From Paenibacillus sp. FSL R5-0345 (GTDB taxonomy: Bacteria; Bacillota; Bacilli; Paenibacillales; Paenibacillaceae), in NCBI RefSeq assembly GCF_000758585.1, contig NZ_CP009281.1:6634001-6698000 (forward strand): DNA of 64,000 bases, in the 5' to 3' direction. The notes under the pieces are model-generated. The model worked only from the letters and a program-made list of their open reading frames with translations. It did no database searches and was not told the DNA's origin. The position numbers were made by a program, and so were the translations under genes. Below, piece by piece: positions 1-8,208 of the stretch; within the stretch, counting starts at the first letter, position 1, and each line of letters starts with the position of its first letter.

Positions 1-534
1 GTCTATAAAAGCTGCCTCTTCCAGTTCAATCGGAACCGAGCTAAGGAAGAAGCTATGAAATAAGAATATGGCAATGATGCTGCCCGTACCGATATTTACA
101 ACCGTTACGGCAGCTAGATGATCCATTAAACCAAGCGCATTGATCAATTTATACAGATTCACAAGTCCCATTTGGAAAGGAACCATCATTCCCGCCAAGA
201 AAAAATAGAACAAAAAGCGATTAAACGCATGATTTCTTCTCGCCAGAGCATACGCCGCCATGGATGAGAACAAGACAATGCCTAACACAGATAGCACCGT
301 AACAATCAACGTATTCATAAATACACGCGGATATTGCATCGTGTTCCATGCCTCTGCATAATTGCCGAAGTTAAAAGTAGAGGGTAATGACAAAGCAAAC
401 AGCGTTGCCTGATCTGGTGTTTTAAATGTAGTCACAATCAAATAGTAAATTGGTATAAAAGTAATTAAGGCAGCAATAATCATACAAACTTCAAATAAGG
501 GATTTCCCCATTTTCGCAGCCATTTCGTATTCAT
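1..534 (-). CDS. Carbohydrate ABC transporter permease, MalG type (partial)
   Basis: This is the N-terminal 178 codons of an inner-membrane permease for sugar import; the rest lies beyond the left edge. The protein opens MNTKWLRKWGNPLFEV and has several hydrophobic helices. The last visible residues, ELEEAAFID, are the start of the EAA loop that contacts the ATPase. Its ATG overlaps the stop of the upstream permease gene as ATGA (531-534), which implies translational coupling. The gene order binding protein, MalF-type permease, MalG-type permease is the usual one for CUT1 importers. The substrate cannot be read from the sequence. No ATPase gene is visible, and CUT1 systems in these bacteria often use a shared MsmX-like ATPase encoded elsewhere. 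Confidence 0.9.
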   Translation of the reverse strand, partial: MNTKWLRKWGNPLFEVCMIIAALITFIPIYYLIVTTFKTPDQATLFALSLPSTFNFGNYAEAWNTMQYPRVFMNTLIVTVLSVLGIVLFSSMAAYALARRNHAFNRFLFYFFLAGMMVPFQMGLVNLYKLINALGLMDHLAAVTVVNIGTGSIIAIFLFHSFFLSSVPIELEEAAFID

Positions 535-1436
535 CGTGTTTGTTCACCCCATTTTCTCAAGAAGCTCATCATCACCATGGTAATGATCATCACGGCAATG
601 AAGAATACAACTCCAAAGGCTGCACCTTTCGCATAAAATCCTTCTGTAAATACCGTCTTGATATAAGCTGTCATAATTGTTTGTGTCGAATTTCCCGGTC
701 CACCTTCGGTTAGAGCAAAGATAATATCGAATACTTTTAACCCACCGATCATGGCAGTGACCGACACAACGTTAACGGAAGGCTGCATAAGCGGCAAAGT
801 CACTCTCCAGAACTTACCCCAGCTATTGGCTCCGTCGATTTCTGCCGCCTCATATAAATCCTTAGGAATGGATTGCAGATTGGCAAGGAAGATAACCATC
901 GCCCACCCGGTCCACTGCCACAATTGCGTTCCGACCACCGAATACAAGGCTAAGTCAGGATTGCCTAAGAAATTGATTTTCGCAAATCCCAGCGCAGTAA
1001 CCGCCCGGTTGATCAGACCGAAATCTGAAGTAGACATAATATAGCTCCATAAATAACCAATAATTAACGGGCTAAATACCGCAGGCAAGAAGAACATCGA
1101 ACGCAAAATATTTTTGGTCTTTAGTTTACGATCTAGAAATACAGCCAGAATTAAGCCGAGACTAGTCTGGAATACGGTCATTAGAATGGCGTAGATAATG
1201 GAGTTCTTGATCGATATCGTTAACAGATCACTATCAAAAATACCCTTAAAATTATCGAATCCTACAAATTTCAAATTATCTAATTTCATATTGGAATAGT
1301 CGGTAAAACTATAGTAAAATGTCGAGAAAAAGGGATATACACAAAATAGTAAGTAAAAGATCAGCACCGGCAGGATCAATATTTGATAATCAAGTTCCCT
1401 CTTTAGCAACCTCATTTTCGTATTCATACTATTCAA
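531..1436 (-). CDS. Carbohydrate ABC transporter permease, MalF/UgpA type
   Basis: This 301-residue integral membrane protein should form one half of the translocation pore of a CUT1 sugar importer. Its first helix follows a short cytosolic N-terminus (ILILPVLIFYLLFCVYPFF), and the EAA loop reads EAAEIDGANSWGKFWRVTLP. The length is normal for the family. It lies 57 bp downstream of the binding-protein gene and overlaps the next permease by 4 bp, so the three genes form one operon. A second in-frame ATG three codons downstream (MNSMNTK) could be the true start; I kept the first. Confidence 0.93.
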   Translation of the reverse strand: MNSMNTKMRLLKRELDYQILILPVLIFYLLFCVYPFFSTFYYSFTDYSNMKLDNLKFVGFDNFKGIFDSDLLTISIKNSIIYAILMTVFQTSLGLILAVFLDRKLKTKNILRSMFFLPAVFSPLIIGYLWSYIMSTSDFGLINRAVTALGFAKINFLGNPDLALYSVVGTQLWQWTGWAMVIFLANLQSIPKDLYEAAEIDGANSWGKFWRVTLPLMQPSVNVVSVTAMIGGLKVFDIIFALTEGGPGNSTQTIMTAYIKTVFTEGFYAKGAAFGVVFFIAVMIITMVMMSFLRKWGEQTR

Positions 1437-1451
1437 CCTCTCTTGTAAAAC

Positions 1452-1482
1452 ACTTGCGGGCAGCGATCAGGCTGCCGCAAGT
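1452..1482 (-). promoter_or_regulatory. Intercistronic stem-loop between binding-protein and permease genes
   Basis: ACTTGCGGGCAGC pairs with GCTGCCGCAAGT around a short loop, with one bulged G. It lies directly after the binding-protein stop codon and is followed on the minus strand by only a short T tract. Such hairpins commonly stabilise the binding-protein part of the mRNA or partly attenuate transcription, giving more binding protein than permease. That role is inferred. Confidence 0.6.
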
Positions 1483-1493
1483 ATCATAGCTCA

Positions 1494-2771
1494 TTATTGT
1501 GCTTTACCTTGAATGAGTTCATTGGTCTTCTTATCAATGGCTTGCAGTGCTTCCGCAATTGTCATTTTTCCACTCAATACATATTGAAAATTCTTACCGT
1601 AATCTTCAATTACATTAGATGCATCGCCCCAGTTGTTCCACGGTGCATATACATTTCCTGCTTTCAACGTTTCGCTTACACTGGCGAATTGTTCAGGCAT
1701 TTCGAATTCAACATCTTTCAAATAGCTGCTGCCACCCTTGTTGTCACTCCAGAAAGCTTGTTGTCCTTCAGGCGTTGAAATTAAATCTAGTACCTGCATG
1801 ATTTCTTCTTGGTGCTCTGACTTACTATTTGCAGCAAATCCTACACCCGGACCACCAATCAACCAGCCCGCACCTGGCTCAGATCCATAGAAAGGAAACA
1901 TATCAAATTTCAAATTCGGATTTTTCGTTTGAATGGCTTCTACAGCCCACGGCCCAGACTGCCACATAGCAGCTTTTCCAGTTGCGAATTCATCCAAGGC
2001 TTGGTCATAATCCACGCCGAGCATATCCTCCGTTAAATAGCCCCGTTTGATTAATTCCGTCCATTGCTCAAGGGCTGTATTCCAGTTCCCATCAAGCTTT
2101 TTCTTACCTTCACCGTACTGTACATCGAAGTCTTTATTCTCAGCCTTAGACAAGAAGTTGTTCATTACTAGGCCCATAGAAGATTTCATCATAGGCTCCC
2201 AAGATTTAGCACCCATCGCCTGAGGTTTGATTCCATTCTGTTTCAATGTCTCATGGAGCGCTAGTTCTTCCTCAAAGGTTGTAGGAACCTTCAGATTCAG
2301 CTTTTCAAAAATCTCTTTATTATAGAACATGCCTTCAAACCAACTGATTCCCGGAAGCGCATATAATTTACCGTCTACAGAGTAGACATTCTTGCCACCG
2401 TCATTATAACGATCAGCTAGTTCAGAGATATCCTTAATGTAGCCTAGCTTTGCATATCTTGATGCCGTATAAGGATTAGTAGAAATAATGTCTGGGCCTG
2501 CTCCAGCCGTTAGCTGTGTTTCAATAATATTTTGATACTGCTTGTTATCAATAAATTGATATTCAAGCTCAATATTCGGTAGCTTTTCTTTTACCAGATC
2601 AAGAAGGGTCTTAACACTATCCTCTTTGTTCCAGTACGCAATTCTAATTTTCACCTTATCTTTCTTTTCCCCTTGATTGGCTGCTGGAGCGTTATTCTCA
2701 CTACCACAACCTGCAAGTGTCATCGAGAGTAAAGTGACGGCGGTGAGAAGTAAGATATTAAACTTTTTCAC
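1494..2771 (-). CDS. Extracellular sugar-binding lipoprotein of an ABC importer
   Basis: This 425-residue protein captures the substrate outside the membrane and passes it to the two downstream permeases. It begins with a lipoprotein signal, MKKFNILLLTAVTLLSMTLA followed by the lipobox cysteine in LAGCGS. A low-complexity linker (ENNAPAANQGEKKDK) and a family 1 solute-binding fold follow. The motifs WEPMMKSS, KAAMWQSGPWAVEA and GWLIGGPGVGFAANS are typical of CUT1 binding proteins. It is the first gene of its operon. No regulator or enzyme gene adjoins it, so the sugar is unknown. Confidence 0.93.
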   Translation of the reverse strand: MKKFNILLLTAVTLLSMTLAGCGSENNAPAANQGEKKDKVKIRIAYWNKEDSVKTLLDLVKEKLPNIELEYQFIDNKQYQNIIETQLTAGAGPDIISTNPYTASRYAKLGYIKDISELADRYNDGGKNVYSVDGKLYALPGISWFEGMFYNKEIFEKLNLKVPTTFEEELALHETLKQNGIKPQAMGAKSWEPMMKSSMGLVMNNFLSKAENKDFDVQYGEGKKKLDGNWNTALEQWTELIKRGYLTEDMLGVDYDQALDEFATGKAAMWQSGPWAVEAIQTKNPNLKFDMFPFYGSEPGAGWLIGGPGVGFAANSKSEHQEEIMQVLDLISTPEGQQAFWSDNKGGSSYLKDVEFEMPEQFASVSETLKAGNVYAPWNNWGDASNVIEDYGKNFQYVLSGKMTIAEALQAIDKKTNELIQGKAQ

Positions 2772-2960
2772 GGTGAGACCTCCCTTTTCTTTTCTATAAT
2801 GTAAGAGCTTCCATGACTAAATTTTAGAGCAGTTCTTAAATTTACGTTATCTAAATTTCTTTGGTTCGTTATGAATAATCTGCTTTTTTATATGAATCAT
2901 TAGTTGTACACCAAATTGTCGTATAATTAAGTCCAATTTACACCATAATGTACTAGAATT

Positions 2961-3039
2961 TTGACTTCTTGTTCGGAATGCTGTACATTACAAAGTGGAC
3001 GAACAATCAACAAACCAAAATACTATAATGTTCGCATTT
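2961..3039 (+). promoter_or_regulatory. guaC promoter with PurR-type PurBoxes
   Basis: A sigma-A-like promoter is visible: TTGACT (2961-2966), 17 bp, TACATT (2984-2989). Three sites resemble the Bacillus PurBox (AWWWCCGAACWWT). An inverted copy with GTTCGG at 2968-2980 lies in the spacer and matches 11 of 13. A direct copy with CGAAC at 2995-3007 matches 9 of 13. An inverted copy at 3027-3039 (AATGTTCGCATTT) matches 12 of 13. The last two face each other across 19 bp, close to the 16-17 bp known for PurR operators. guaC belongs to the PurR regulon in B. subtilis. Confidence 0.75.
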
Positions 3040-3052
3040 AGAGGTGTATATA

Positions 3053-4036
3053 ATGAAAAAAGTATTCGATTATGAAGATATTCAGTTAATTCCTGCAAAA
3101 TGTATCGTAAATAGCCGTTCGGAGTGTGATACATCAGTAACCTTGGGCGGTCATACTTTTAAATTACCTGTGGTACCCGCAAATATGCAAACCATCATAG
3201 ATGAGAAGATCGCCAGCTTCTTAGCGGAAAATGGCTACTTTTACATTATGCATCGTTTTGAACCGGAGAAGCGTACATCTTTCATCAAAGACATGCACGC
3301 CCGCGGATTAATCGCATCCATAAGTGTCGGAGTTAAAGAGGAAGAGTATGATTTCGTGGAACAATTATCTAACGAACAGTTGGTTCCGGAATTCATTACA
3401 ATAGATATTGCTCATGGTCATTCCGAGGCAGTCATTCGTATGATCAAGCACATTAAACAGTACCTGCCTACTAGTTTCGTTATTGCTGGAAACGTGGGAA
3501 CACCAGAAGGCGTTAGAGAATTAGAGAATGCTGGGGCAGACGCTACTAAAGTAGGAATTGGACCAGGTAAAGTATGTATCACGAAGATTAAGACTGGATT
3601 TGGAACAGGCGGCTGGCAATTGGCTGCACTGCGCTTGTGTGCGAAGGCTGCAAGTAAGCCTATTATCGCTGACGGAGGCATTCGGACACACGGTGATATC
3701 GCCAAATCCATTAGATTTGGGGCTTCCATGGTCATGATCGGTTCCCTATTTGCAGGGCATGAAGAATCTCCTGGTGATACCATCGAAATCGATGGAAAGC
3801 TGTATAAAGAGTACTTTGGCTCCGCTTCTGAATACCAAAAAGGTGAAAAGAAGAATGTTGAGGGCAAAAAAATAGTTGTCGAACACAAAGGCGCTTTAGC
3901 AGAAACGTTGAGAGAGATGGAGCAAGATCTTCAGTCCTCGATTTCTTATGCTGGAGGCAATAAATTGGAAGCCATTCGTAAAGTCGATTATGTTATCGTT
4001 AAGAATTCCATTTTTAATGGTGACAAGGTCTATTAA
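3053..4036 (+). CDS. guaC: GMP reductase
   Basis: This cytosolic enzyme reduces GMP to IMP with NADPH, releasing ammonia, in purine interconversion. From the ATG at 3053 it has 327 residues, matching Firmicute GuaC; the GTG at 3044 sits inside the ribosome binding site AGAGGTG and is unlikely. The IMPDH/GMPR barrel shows VVPANMQTIIDE near the N-terminus, AGNVGTPEGVRELENAGAD, the catalytic-cysteine loop VGIGPGKVCITKIKTGFGTG and the phosphate-binding ADGGIRTHGDIAKS. No CBS domains are present, which together with the cysteine-loop sequence favours GMP reductase over IMP dehydrogenase. It is monocistronic, with a PurR-type upstream region and strong terminators. Confidence 0.96.
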   Translation: MKKVFDYEDIQLIPAKCIVNSRSECDTSVTLGGHTFKLPVVPANMQTIIDEKIASFLAENGYFYIMHRFEPEKRTSFIKDMHARGLIASISVGVKEEEYDFVEQLSNEQLVPEFITIDIAHGHSEAVIRMIKHIKQYLPTSFVIAGNVGTPEGVRELENAGADATKVGIGPGKVCITKIKTGFGTGGWQLAALRLCAKAASKPIIADGGIRTHGDIAKSIRFGASMVMIGSLFAGHEESPGDTIEIDGKLYKEYFGSASEYQKGEKKNVEGKKIVVEHKGALAETLREMEQDLQSSISYAGGNKLEAIRKVDYVIVKNSIFNGDKVY

Positions 4037-4043
4037 TAAGCAT

Positions 4044-4132
4044 AAACGCCTTCGCCGTCCTTATAGGGACGGCAAGCGTTTAAAAAAGAGGTGAGTAAGA
4101 CGACTTAGGTCGTTCTTGCTCACCTCTTTTTT
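4044..4132 (+). terminator. Tandem terminator hairpins after guaC
   Basis: Two consecutive hairpins follow guaC. The first (4044-4081) has GCCGTCC/GGACGGC nested in AAACGC/GCGTTT. The second (4082-4132) has AAAAGAGGTGAG paired with CTCACCTCTTTT around an inner CGAC/GTCG stem, and ends in a T tract. The second is a clear intrinsic terminator and would also work on the minus strand. Confidence 0.88.
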
Positions 4133-4211
4133 GGTTGTTATGATTTCCGCTATAACACTTTGGGGTAATCAACTAATAGGCTATTAGATTGAACAAGAGA
4201 GGATAATTCCT

Positions 4212-5101
4212 ATGCGGCAAGCTATGATTATTATTAACCCCTCATCTGGTAAAGAAGAAGCTGGCGAATATGTCAGATATGCAGAAAGAGTTCTAGCTGA
4301 TCAAGGCTACTTGGTTACGATCAAGGAGACGGCAAAGGAACTAGATGCAACTCGTTACTGTATCACTGCCTGCGAGGAGTGTTACGATCTAGTCGTCTCC
4401 ATTGGCGGGGATGGCACGCTTCACGAGACATTAATGGTCTTATGAATCAGAAACAACACCCAAAGTTAGGTGTAGTCCCTTTAGGAACGGTTAATGATTT
4501 TGCCCGCGCGTTACAGATTCCATTGAATCCCGAAATAGCCATTCAAACCCTTGCTTCCTCTAACGTAAAGACAGTTGATATTGGTTGCTTGAATGACCGC
4601 TTATTCGGAAATGTTGTTGCTGTAGGTTCAATCGCCGGATCATTATCCTCCGTATCAATCGAAGAGAAAACCAAACTCGGCTCATTGGCATATTTGAAAG
4701 AAGGCCTAAAACAACTTACAAGCACTTCCCCCCACCCTCTTGTCATTCATTATGATGAGAAGACATGGCAAGGCGATTCCCCGCTTTTTCTCGCCGTGTT
4801 AACCAACTCTGTTGGTGGATTCGAGAATCTGATACCTGATGCTGCGGTTGACGATGGTCTGCTTCACTGTTTTATTATTCAAGACCTTAGTATACTCAAT
4901 ACCATTACAGCCAGTATTTCTTTACTACTTGGCAGCCTTAAGGATCATAAAGACGTTGTCTATTTCACGGCCCAAAATGTGACAGTCAGCTCTCCAGAAT
5001 CCGTAAGAACCAATGTGGATGGTGAAGAAGGTCCGATTTTACCAATTACGCTAAGTGTTCTCCCTCGTCATATCCAAGTCATTGTACCGGAGGTAGACTA
5101 A
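4212..5101 (+). pseudogene. Diacylglycerol kinase-like lipid kinase, frameshifted
   Basis: This is a YegS/DagK-type lipid kinase split by a one-base deletion. The first frame (4212-4445) starts MRQAMIIINPSSGKEEA and reaches the catalytic nucleotide-binding loop VVSIGGDGTLHET, then stops. The remaining 220 residues continue in the -1 frame from about 4432 with INGLMNQKQHPKLGVVPLGTVNDFARAL, a perfect continuation of the family, down to VDGEEGP near the C-terminus. One extra A in GAGACATTAATGG would restore about 296 residues. A normal ribosome binding site (GAGAGGAT) precedes the ATG. It could be a recent loss-of-function mutation or a sequencing error. Confidence 0.85.
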
Positions 5102-5111
5102 CAAATAAAAA

Positions 5112-5142
5112 GCAGTCCGGAACTAAAAAAGTTCCAGACTGC
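5112..5142 (-). terminator. Terminator between lipid kinase and MFS genes
   Basis: GCAGTC and GGAACT pair with AGTTCC and GACTGC around an A-rich loop. On the minus strand the stem is followed by CTTTTTATTT, so it best serves the MFS gene. On the plus strand the T tract is poor. Confidence 0.75.
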
Positions 5143-5203
5143 CATTCATTTATGGATACCCCGTTCCATATCTCCTTCTAATCAAATAACTAAGAAGTAA
5201 ATT

Positions 5204-6385
5204 CTATTCCGCTACAATAAACTTTTTACTTAATAACCACATTCCGCCGCTAATCCCTAAGAAATAGATAGGCATCGTCAGTAATGAACCATTATGCAGG
5301 GCGCTCATTCCCCACGTCGCTAAACTTACTAGCAGATAATATCCCAAGCTGAAGATCGCGCCTGCCGTTCCTACAACGTCCTGAAATTGAACAAGAGCAA
5401 GACTTAGACAATTAGGCAAAGCGATACCGGCCCCCATTAACATAACAAAAAGGGTGATTAAGATACATACGATCAGTATTATATCCGGCAACGCTCCAAG
5501 ACTACTCACAAGTGTTAATAGCAAGGAACCAGCAGCCATCACTAGACAGCCGATGTGAATTATTTTTTCTGCGGCATAGAGACTCAATAATCTCTTGGAC
5601 ATCATTGCTCCCACTATCGATGCCAAGGCCACAACAATGCCTAAAAAACCATATACTCCCGGTGAAATGTTAAAGTGTTCAATAAATATAAAGGGTGCTT
5701 CTGCATAGTAGCTAAATAAAACTCCATTGATGCCCCCGATCAGTAACCCAAACACTAGTACACGTGGCAATGAGAGCATTCTTTTAACGATAGGTAGAAT
5801 GGCCACCTTTTTTCTCGCGGAAACATCTGTGGTTTCTGGCAGCTTCCAAAAGGCATACATAAACAACAATACACTCATCATCACTAATGTAAAGAAAACT
5901 GCTCGAAAACCAAAAGCTTGATCCACGAAGCCGCCAATAAGCGGCCCTACTGCTGGAGTAAAAGCAATCACAGCCGAAATTTGGGCAAACATGGCATGCC
6001 GCTTATTTCCGGATACACTCTCACGAAGAATTGTTTGTGTAATGATCGAGCCTGTCGCTGCTCCGAACGCTTGTATAAACCGACTGATTAACAGCAGATT
6101 AATGGATTCCGAGTAAAAACACATCAAGCTTCCAATACCATATACAATGAGGCCACCCAGCATGGCAGGTCTCCGTCCTATGAAATCAGAGAGCCAACCC
6201 CAACACAAAACACCTAAAGCAAATCCGATAAAATATATACTTAATGTTAATTGTACAGAACTATTAGCGACGCCAAGTGCAACCGCAATATCCGGCAAAG
6301 ATGGAGTATAGATCGTCTCACTAATTTGCGGAAAAGCCACAAGAACAATCATTAGCAGTAAAGATGGTGCTGCATATTTTTTCAT
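5204..6385 (-). CDS. MFS drug efflux transporter, Bcr/CflA family
   Basis: This 393-residue, 12-helix proton-driven efflux pump belongs to the Bcr/CflA (DHA1) group. The N-terminal ISETIYTPSLPDIAVALG and the loop GWLSDFIGRRPAMLGG (MFS motif A) are diagnostic, and QAFGAATGSIITQTILRE matches helix 4. The start has a strong AGGAGGG site. It stands alone between terminators. Substrates in the family include bicyclomycin, chloramphenicol and sulfonamides; the specific one here cannot be told. Confidence 0.9.
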   Translation of the reverse strand: MKKYAAPSLLLMIVLVAFPQISETIYTPSLPDIAVALGVANSSVQLTLSIYFIGFALGVLCWGWLSDFIGRRPAMLGGLIVYGIGSLMCFYSESINLLLISRFIQAFGAATGSIITQTILRESVSGNKRHAMFAQISAVIAFTPAVGPLIGGFVDQAFGFRAVFFTLVMMSVLLFMYAFWKLPETTDVSARKKVAILPIVKRMLSLPRVLVFGLLIGGINGVLFSYYAEAPFIFIEHFNISPGVYGFLGIVVALASIVGAMMSKRLLSLYAAEKIIHIGCLVMAAGSLLLTLVSSLGALPDIILIVCILITLFVMLMGAGIALPNCLSLALVQFQDVVGTAGAIFSLGYYLLVSLATWGMSALHNGSLLTMPIYFLGISGGMWLLSKKFIVAE

Positions 6386-6612
6386 ATTAAATTCGCCCTC
6401 CTACAAGCTTATATCCTCGAACAACTACAAGAATATGAGCCTAGCTAGGGAAATGGGGGCATCATTATGGCAAGACGACTATAAATCATCATATTTAAAA
6501 ATTACCTCTCATTGTTATGCTTTCATTGTTATATAGGAGGGCTTACCCGAAAGTACGGGCAAAGACTTAAGTTTCAATTATTCAACCAAGATATCATTAT
6601 ATACGGAAATAG

Positions 6613-6648
6613 AAAAGCTCTCAAACGAATCGCTTCGCCTGAGAGCTT
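6613..6648 (-). terminator. Terminator of the TetR-DUF2798 operon
   Basis: AAGCTCTCA pairs with TGAGAGCTT across a 16-base loop that holds a further small CGAA/TTCG pairing, followed on the minus strand by TTTTCT. The remaining intergenic stretch up to the MFS start (about 6386-6612) shows no further feature I could name. Confidence 0.75.
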
Positions 6649-6655
6649 ATTTATA

Positions 6656-7192
6656 TTACGATTTTTGTTCCGATAATCCATGTATAGTTACGCCAGCAGC
6701 GCTGGATTTCTTTTTGTCCTGAGAAGCATGTAGCTTTACCATCACAAATCTTGCAAATGGCTGTATCAATATACTTTCAGCGAATAGTGCAATCAGGAAA
6801 TTTCTTGGCCAATTGGCTAAGAAGTGATTATACGTTTGAGAACTCAACCCATTTCCGATCATGTCTCCAATAAACGTCATACAGAATGACATTCCCAGTA
6901 CGGTGAATAAGATGCGGAAAAGGATTTTGGCGTTGAAACTATCGGTGGGTTGTGTGAATGTAGCTGTCAGCTTTTCAGCAATACGACCAATAACAACAGG
7001 CTCAATAATCATAACAATTACCCAAATGATCGGAAACACCTTAAGAATCGTTAAGGCAACTTCACCATTAAATTCTCCAACTCCTAAAATGATATTTATT
7101 GAAGACATAAACAGTACCGTCAGTGTACAAATGATTGCACCATATAACGCCCCCTCCTTGCCGTTTCTTGGTAATCTTGCTTCTTGATTCAT
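6656..7192 (-). CDS. DUF2798 membrane protein
   Basis: This membrane protein of about 178 residues has four predicted helices, read as two DUF2798-like halves: GAIICTLTVLFMSSINIILG with VFPIIWVIVMIIEPVVIG, then LFRILFTVLGMSFCMTFIGD with NWPRNFLIALFAESILIQPFARF. The start MNQEARLP at 7192 is chosen because it follows AAGGAAG and overlaps the TetR stop as ATGA; a longer frame upstream is only the overlap. DUF2798 proteins are uncharacterised and often sit beside TetR regulators. Its role is unknown, but coupling to the regulator suggests it is the regulated target. Confidence 0.85.
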   Translation of the reverse strand: MNQEARLPRNGKEGALYGAIICTLTVLFMSSINIILGVGEFNGEVALTILKVFPIIWVIVMIIEPVVIGRIAEKLTATFTQPTDSFNAKILFRILFTVLGMSFCMTFIGDMIGNGLSSQTYNHFLANWPRNFLIALFAESILIQPFARFVMVKLHASQDKKKSSAAGVTIHGLSEQKS

Positions 7193-7755
7193 GATGTTCT
7201 TCCTTTCAATATTATAGGGAATAGTTGTGCCACAGTTCTTAGGGGATCTGATGATTGTTGCGTTAGACATAACATCATCGCACCTTCAATCGAAGCTATC
7301 ATCCACATAGCAATCGTAGAGGCTGATTCATTCGTGAATCCGTCAGATACAAGCTTTGCACGATAAATACTTTGAATGTTCTCATATAACAAACTGCATG
7401 CTTTGCGTACAGGTTCACTCACGGTAGCCATTTCACTGACAATACTGCTAAATGTATATCCAGTGATGGTACCCTCTGTTTCTAAGCTCAAAATTAACTT
7501 ATCGATCATGAATTGTATAGCTTCTTGAGTCGATGAATGTTTACTAAAAATATCCTCGACATCTATCATGATGGTTTCATTTAATCCGTGTAAACAAGCA
7601 ATTAATAGTTCTTCTTTTCCATTTGAAAAATGATGATAGAGCGCTCCTTTTGTGACCTCACAAGCCTTTAAAATTTCACTGACACCTACGCTCTTATATC
7701 CTTTTTGTTGGAAAAGGAGTGTTGCCTTATCAATTATCAGCGATTTTGTATCCAA
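7189..7755 (-). CDS. TetR family regulator, LmrA/YxaF type
   Basis: This is a transcriptional repressor of about 188 residues. The N-terminal helix-turn-helix reads GVSEILKACEVTKGALYHHF. The C-terminal ligand domain resembles the LmrA/YxaF group, with TGYTFSSIVSEMATVSEPVRKAC. I prefer the TTG at 7755 because AGGAGG lies about ten bases upstream; an upstream in-frame TTG at 7782 would place the ribosome binding site inside the gene. It is the first gene of a two-gene operon with DUF2798 and probably controls itself through the palindrome at 7776-7793. Confidence 0.88.
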   Translation of the reverse strand: MDTKSLIIDKATLLFQQKGYKSVGVSEILKACEVTKGALYHHFSNGKEELLIACLHGLNETIMIDVEDIFSKHSSTQEAIQFMIDKLILSLETEGTITGYTFSSIVSEMATVSEPVRKACSLLYENIQSIYRAKLVSDGFTNESASTIAMWMIASIEGAMMLCLTQQSSDPLRTVAQLFPIILKGRTS

Positions 7756-7775
7756 AATATCGTATTCCTCCTGAC

Positions 7776-7793
7776 ATACCAACCGGTCTGTTT
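7776..7793. promoter_or_regulatory. Putative TetR operator
   Basis: The imperfect palindrome ACCAACCGGTCTGT, centred on ACCGGT (7782-7787), lies just upstream of the TetR start. It resembles the GACCRGTC core bound by B. subtilis LmrA/YxaF. Binding by this TetR protein is inferred from family and position. Confidence 0.55.
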
Positions 7794-7880
7794 GTAATTA
7801 TAACAATATAAAATCCAATAATGTAAGTGTTTTTTGATTTATTTCAAAAAATAAATCAAAATTTTCATTTAATATAGCAA

Positions 7881-7909
7881 AAAGAGCTCAATTTCCGGAG
7901 CCCTTTCGC
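7881..7909. other. Weak hairpin in the TetR-RidA intergenic region
   Basis: AAAGAGCTC pairs with GAGCCCTTT with one mismatch across an 8-base loop. No good T tract follows. It could be a relic terminator. The 7794-8033 stretch is otherwise AT-rich and shows no gene. Confidence 0.3.
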
Positions 7910-8033
7910 TGATTGTTATCCCTAGTCATATTAAGGTTATATTGCAGGAGCAAGCAAAGTTGCCGTCTCCCATGAATTAATGATATCATTCGGATGAAGT
8001 TATCTTACTTTAAATAAGAAGGAGGAATACCCG

Positions 8034-8166
8034 ATGAAAAAGAGATCGCTAAAATATTTGTCCTTTGGTATTGGGTATTCTACGGCTGTTTTTTTCTAGA
8101 ATTAATGATTGATAGGATAAGTCTGTCAAAAAATAAAACTAAAAAACAGTGGAGATATATCACCTA
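8034..8166 (+). pseudogene. Small membrane peptide gene, frameshifted in a T7 tract
   Basis: A strong site AAGGAGGAATACCCG precedes ATG at 8034. The frame encodes 21 residues (MKKRSLKYLSFGIGYSTAVF then F) and stops at 8099, directly after seven Ts. If the tract had eight Ts the frame would run on to a stop at about 8166 and give 44 residues: one hydrophobic segment, then a basic tail containing KNKTKKQWRYIT. Either the gene is broken, the tract is phase-variable, or one base is missing from the assembly. I do not recognise the family. Confidence 0.45.
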
Positions 8167-8208
8167 GATATCGTTATGTATCTTCTATTTAAAGGAGACT
8201 TCATAAAA

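Noticed and set aside
751..1044. Plus-strand reading frame inside the first permease gene
   Set aside because: It is antisense to a clear membrane permease, has no ribosome binding site and no recognisable protein features. The same holds for other long antisense frames, such as 3418-3888, 22711-23159 and 38440-38847.
4212..4445. Programmed -1 frameshift in the lipid kinase gene
   Set aside because: There is no slippery heptamer or downstream pseudoknot at the shift point, and the family is not known to use frameshifting. A deletion or sequencing error is simpler.
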